From Streptomyces lomondensis (GTDB taxonomy: Bacteria > Actinomycetota > Actinomycetes > Streptomycetales > Streptomycetaceae), in the NCBI RefSeq assembly GCF_014651035.1, contig NZ_BMWC01000004.1, positions 248,001 to 312,000 on the forward strand: a DNA stretch of 64,000 nt. Reading direction: 5' to 3'. Numbering within the stretch: position 1 is the first letter of the stretch; each line of letters begins with the position of its first letter. Made by a program: the position numbers and the translations under genes. Shown piece by piece: positions 62,921 through 64,000 of the stretch. The notes beneath the pieces are model-generated. The model ran no database searches. It was given only the letters and a program-made list of their open reading frames with translations, and was not told where the DNA came from.

Positions 62921-64000
62921 TCATCCGCCGGTGAGTGTGCCGTCGGCCGACGTGACCGTGATGGCGGTGGTGCGGCCGTCCGGAGCGATCCGGAGGACGG
63001 GGATCGCCTTGTTCTTCGGGGCGCCGTCGCTGCCGAGGGCGATCCAGCCGCTCGCGCCGGGCAGCGGCCCCTGCTCCCGCAGCCGGGCGAGCGTCCGGTG
63101 CACGTCGGTGACCGTGGGGTGCGGCACCGCGGGAGTCTCCCGGACCGCCCGGGCCGCGGTCAGCAGGGCGTCGTACATCATGATGGCCCGGCCGTCCTCC
63201 AGGTCCCCGTGCCGGAACGTGTCGGTGAACGTGCCGTCGCGGAAGGGCGCCGCGAGCTTCAGGTCGAAGGCCTCCGGTGCCACGTCCCAGGCCCGGGGAT
63301 GGGCGAGGCCGGTGTGGAGCAGGTCGATGCCGCCCTTGCCGAGCGCGTCGGCGAGATCCCGCGCGCCGAAGCCGTTCGTGTGCCTGATCATCATGGTGTC
63401 GTCGCCCGACATCACGGTGATCCGGTGGTCCTTGCAGGGGCGTGCGGCGAGGGCGGTCAGGAGCCGCGGCAGTGTGGTCCCGCGGCCCGCGAAGTAGACG
63501 ACGTCCGGCCGTACCGCGCACACGTCCGCGAGCCGGGCGCGGAAGCCGGCCAGGCCGGACCGCGAGGAGTCGAACAGGGTGGGTTCCGCGCGGACGAGCC
63601 GGTCCGCCGGGATCCGGGCGCGGAACTGCTGGGCGAGGGTGCTCGTGTACTGGTCGCCGGGGGCGACGTCCTGCACGAACAGGATCCGGGCGCGGGCCAG
63701 TTTCCCGGTCGACAGGTGCTGGACGGCGGCCGCCGCCTGGTCGGCGTTGGTGGGCGCGATACGTGCCAGGCCGGGAACGGCGGCCCAGGAGTCGGCCGTG
63801 AGGACCGAGCCGAACGCGGGGAGGCCGCCGGCCGTCAGCTCCTCCACCATGTCCTGACTCGAGGCGGTGCTGCCGCCCAGGCCGAGTGTCGCCACGATCC
63901 GCTGGGCGCGCCGGGCCCCGAGTACCTGCCCGACCGCGTGGTTGCGCTGCTGGGCGGTGCCTCCCGTGTGGCCGAACAGCAGCCGGACCGAGGCGCCGTC
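62921..64000 (-). CDS. Type I periplasmic binding-fold protein (ABC substrate-binding), 5' end outside window
   Basis: At least 359 residues, continuing past the window end (upstream codons read DGASVRLLFGHTGGTAQQ). The fold follows branched-chain amino-acid binding proteins: ARAQRIVATLGLGGSTASS, LPAFGSVLTADSW, ARILFVQDVAPGDQYTSTLAQQF, DVVYFAGRGTTLPRLLTAL and IMMYDALLTAARAV. No permease or ATPase is downstream. In streptomycetes such proteins are often fused to a large N-terminal cytosolic domain, which would be outside the window. Ligand unknown. Confidence 0.78.
   Translation of the reverse strand, partial: DGASVRLLFGHTGGTAQQRNHAVGQVLGARRAQRIVATLGLGGSTASSQDMVEELTAGGLPAFGSVLTADSWAAVPGLARIAPTNADQAAAAVQHLSTGKLARARILFVQDVAPGDQYTSTLAQQFRARIPADRLVRAEPTLFDSSRSGLAGFRARLADVCAVRPDVVYFAGRGTTLPRLLTALAARPCKDHRITVMSGDDTMMIRHTNGFGARDLADALGKGGIDLLHTGLAHPRAWDVAPEAFDLKLAAPFRDGTFTDTFRHGDLEDGRAIMMYDALLTAARAVRETPAVPHPTVTDVHRTLARLREQGPLPGASGWIALGSDGAPKNKAIPVLRIAPDGRTTAITVTSADGTLTGG

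Overview
The window is very GC-rich, with dense gene packing, frequent GTG/TTG starts, many ATGA-type stop/start overlaps, a SapB-type lanthipeptide cluster, an AmfR/RamR-type regulator and large LAL-type regulators. Together these point to Streptomyces or a close relative. No rRNA, tRNA, CRISPR array or transposase gene was recognised.

Layout. (1) 0-8.7 kb: the 3' part of a P450 that lacks a recognisable ExxR motif, followed by an amf/ram (SapB-type, class III lanthipeptide) cluster. This holds a frameshifted LanKC synthetase, a 48-aa precursor peptide, two half-ABC exporters and a convergent AmfR-like regulator. (2) 8.8-16.1 kb: a DHA2 drug exporter; a secreted esterase carrying two complete CE2-like modules behind a perfect CebR-type operator; and a large membrane-anchored NACHT/STAND-like NTPase. 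(3) 16.1-21.8 kb: a small terpene locus with a LAL regulator, a terpene cyclase with an altered NSE motif and an overlapping P450. (4) 22-31.1 kb: a Tat-type secreted GH115 xylan alpha-glucuronidase divergent from a secreted chorismate mutase, a CocE hydrolase/ATP-grasp pair, an SDR and a small membrane protein. (5) 31.2-38.3 kb: a GntR repressor facing a glyA-soxBDAG operon for sarcosine catabolism, with a readable promoter and operator between them.

(6) 38.3-64 kb: a patchwork of intact genes (Lrp, APH-like kinase, DUF5701, an MHS transporter, a DHA2 exporter, an LLM flavin oxidoreductase, LacI, aldo/keto reductase, GH1 beta-glucosidase, MarR, EamA/LysR, PAP2 enzyme, an ABC exporter, DUF2231-Rieske, DUF1360, DUF2071 and a partial substrate-binding protein). 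Interspersed are at least eight gene remnants: LysE, an alpha/beta-hydrolase/AraC fusion scar, GH43, ABC ATPase, MFS, SDR, an uncharacterised frameshifted gene and hemerythrin. Several remnants are gene halves joined at a single point, which looks like deletion scarring, perhaps in a chromosome arm.

How the genes work together. Polysaccharide use is a theme: CE2, GH115, GH1, a GH43 relic, a CebR-type box and a BxlR-type box next to a LacI gene. The sox operon turns sarcosine into glycine, one-carbon units and serine, and the MHS transporter nearby could import a related osmolyte. The amf cluster would make and export a surface-active peptide for aerial growth, if the synthetase frameshift is not real. 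Frameshifts in at least five places could be decay or sequencing error and should be resolved first.
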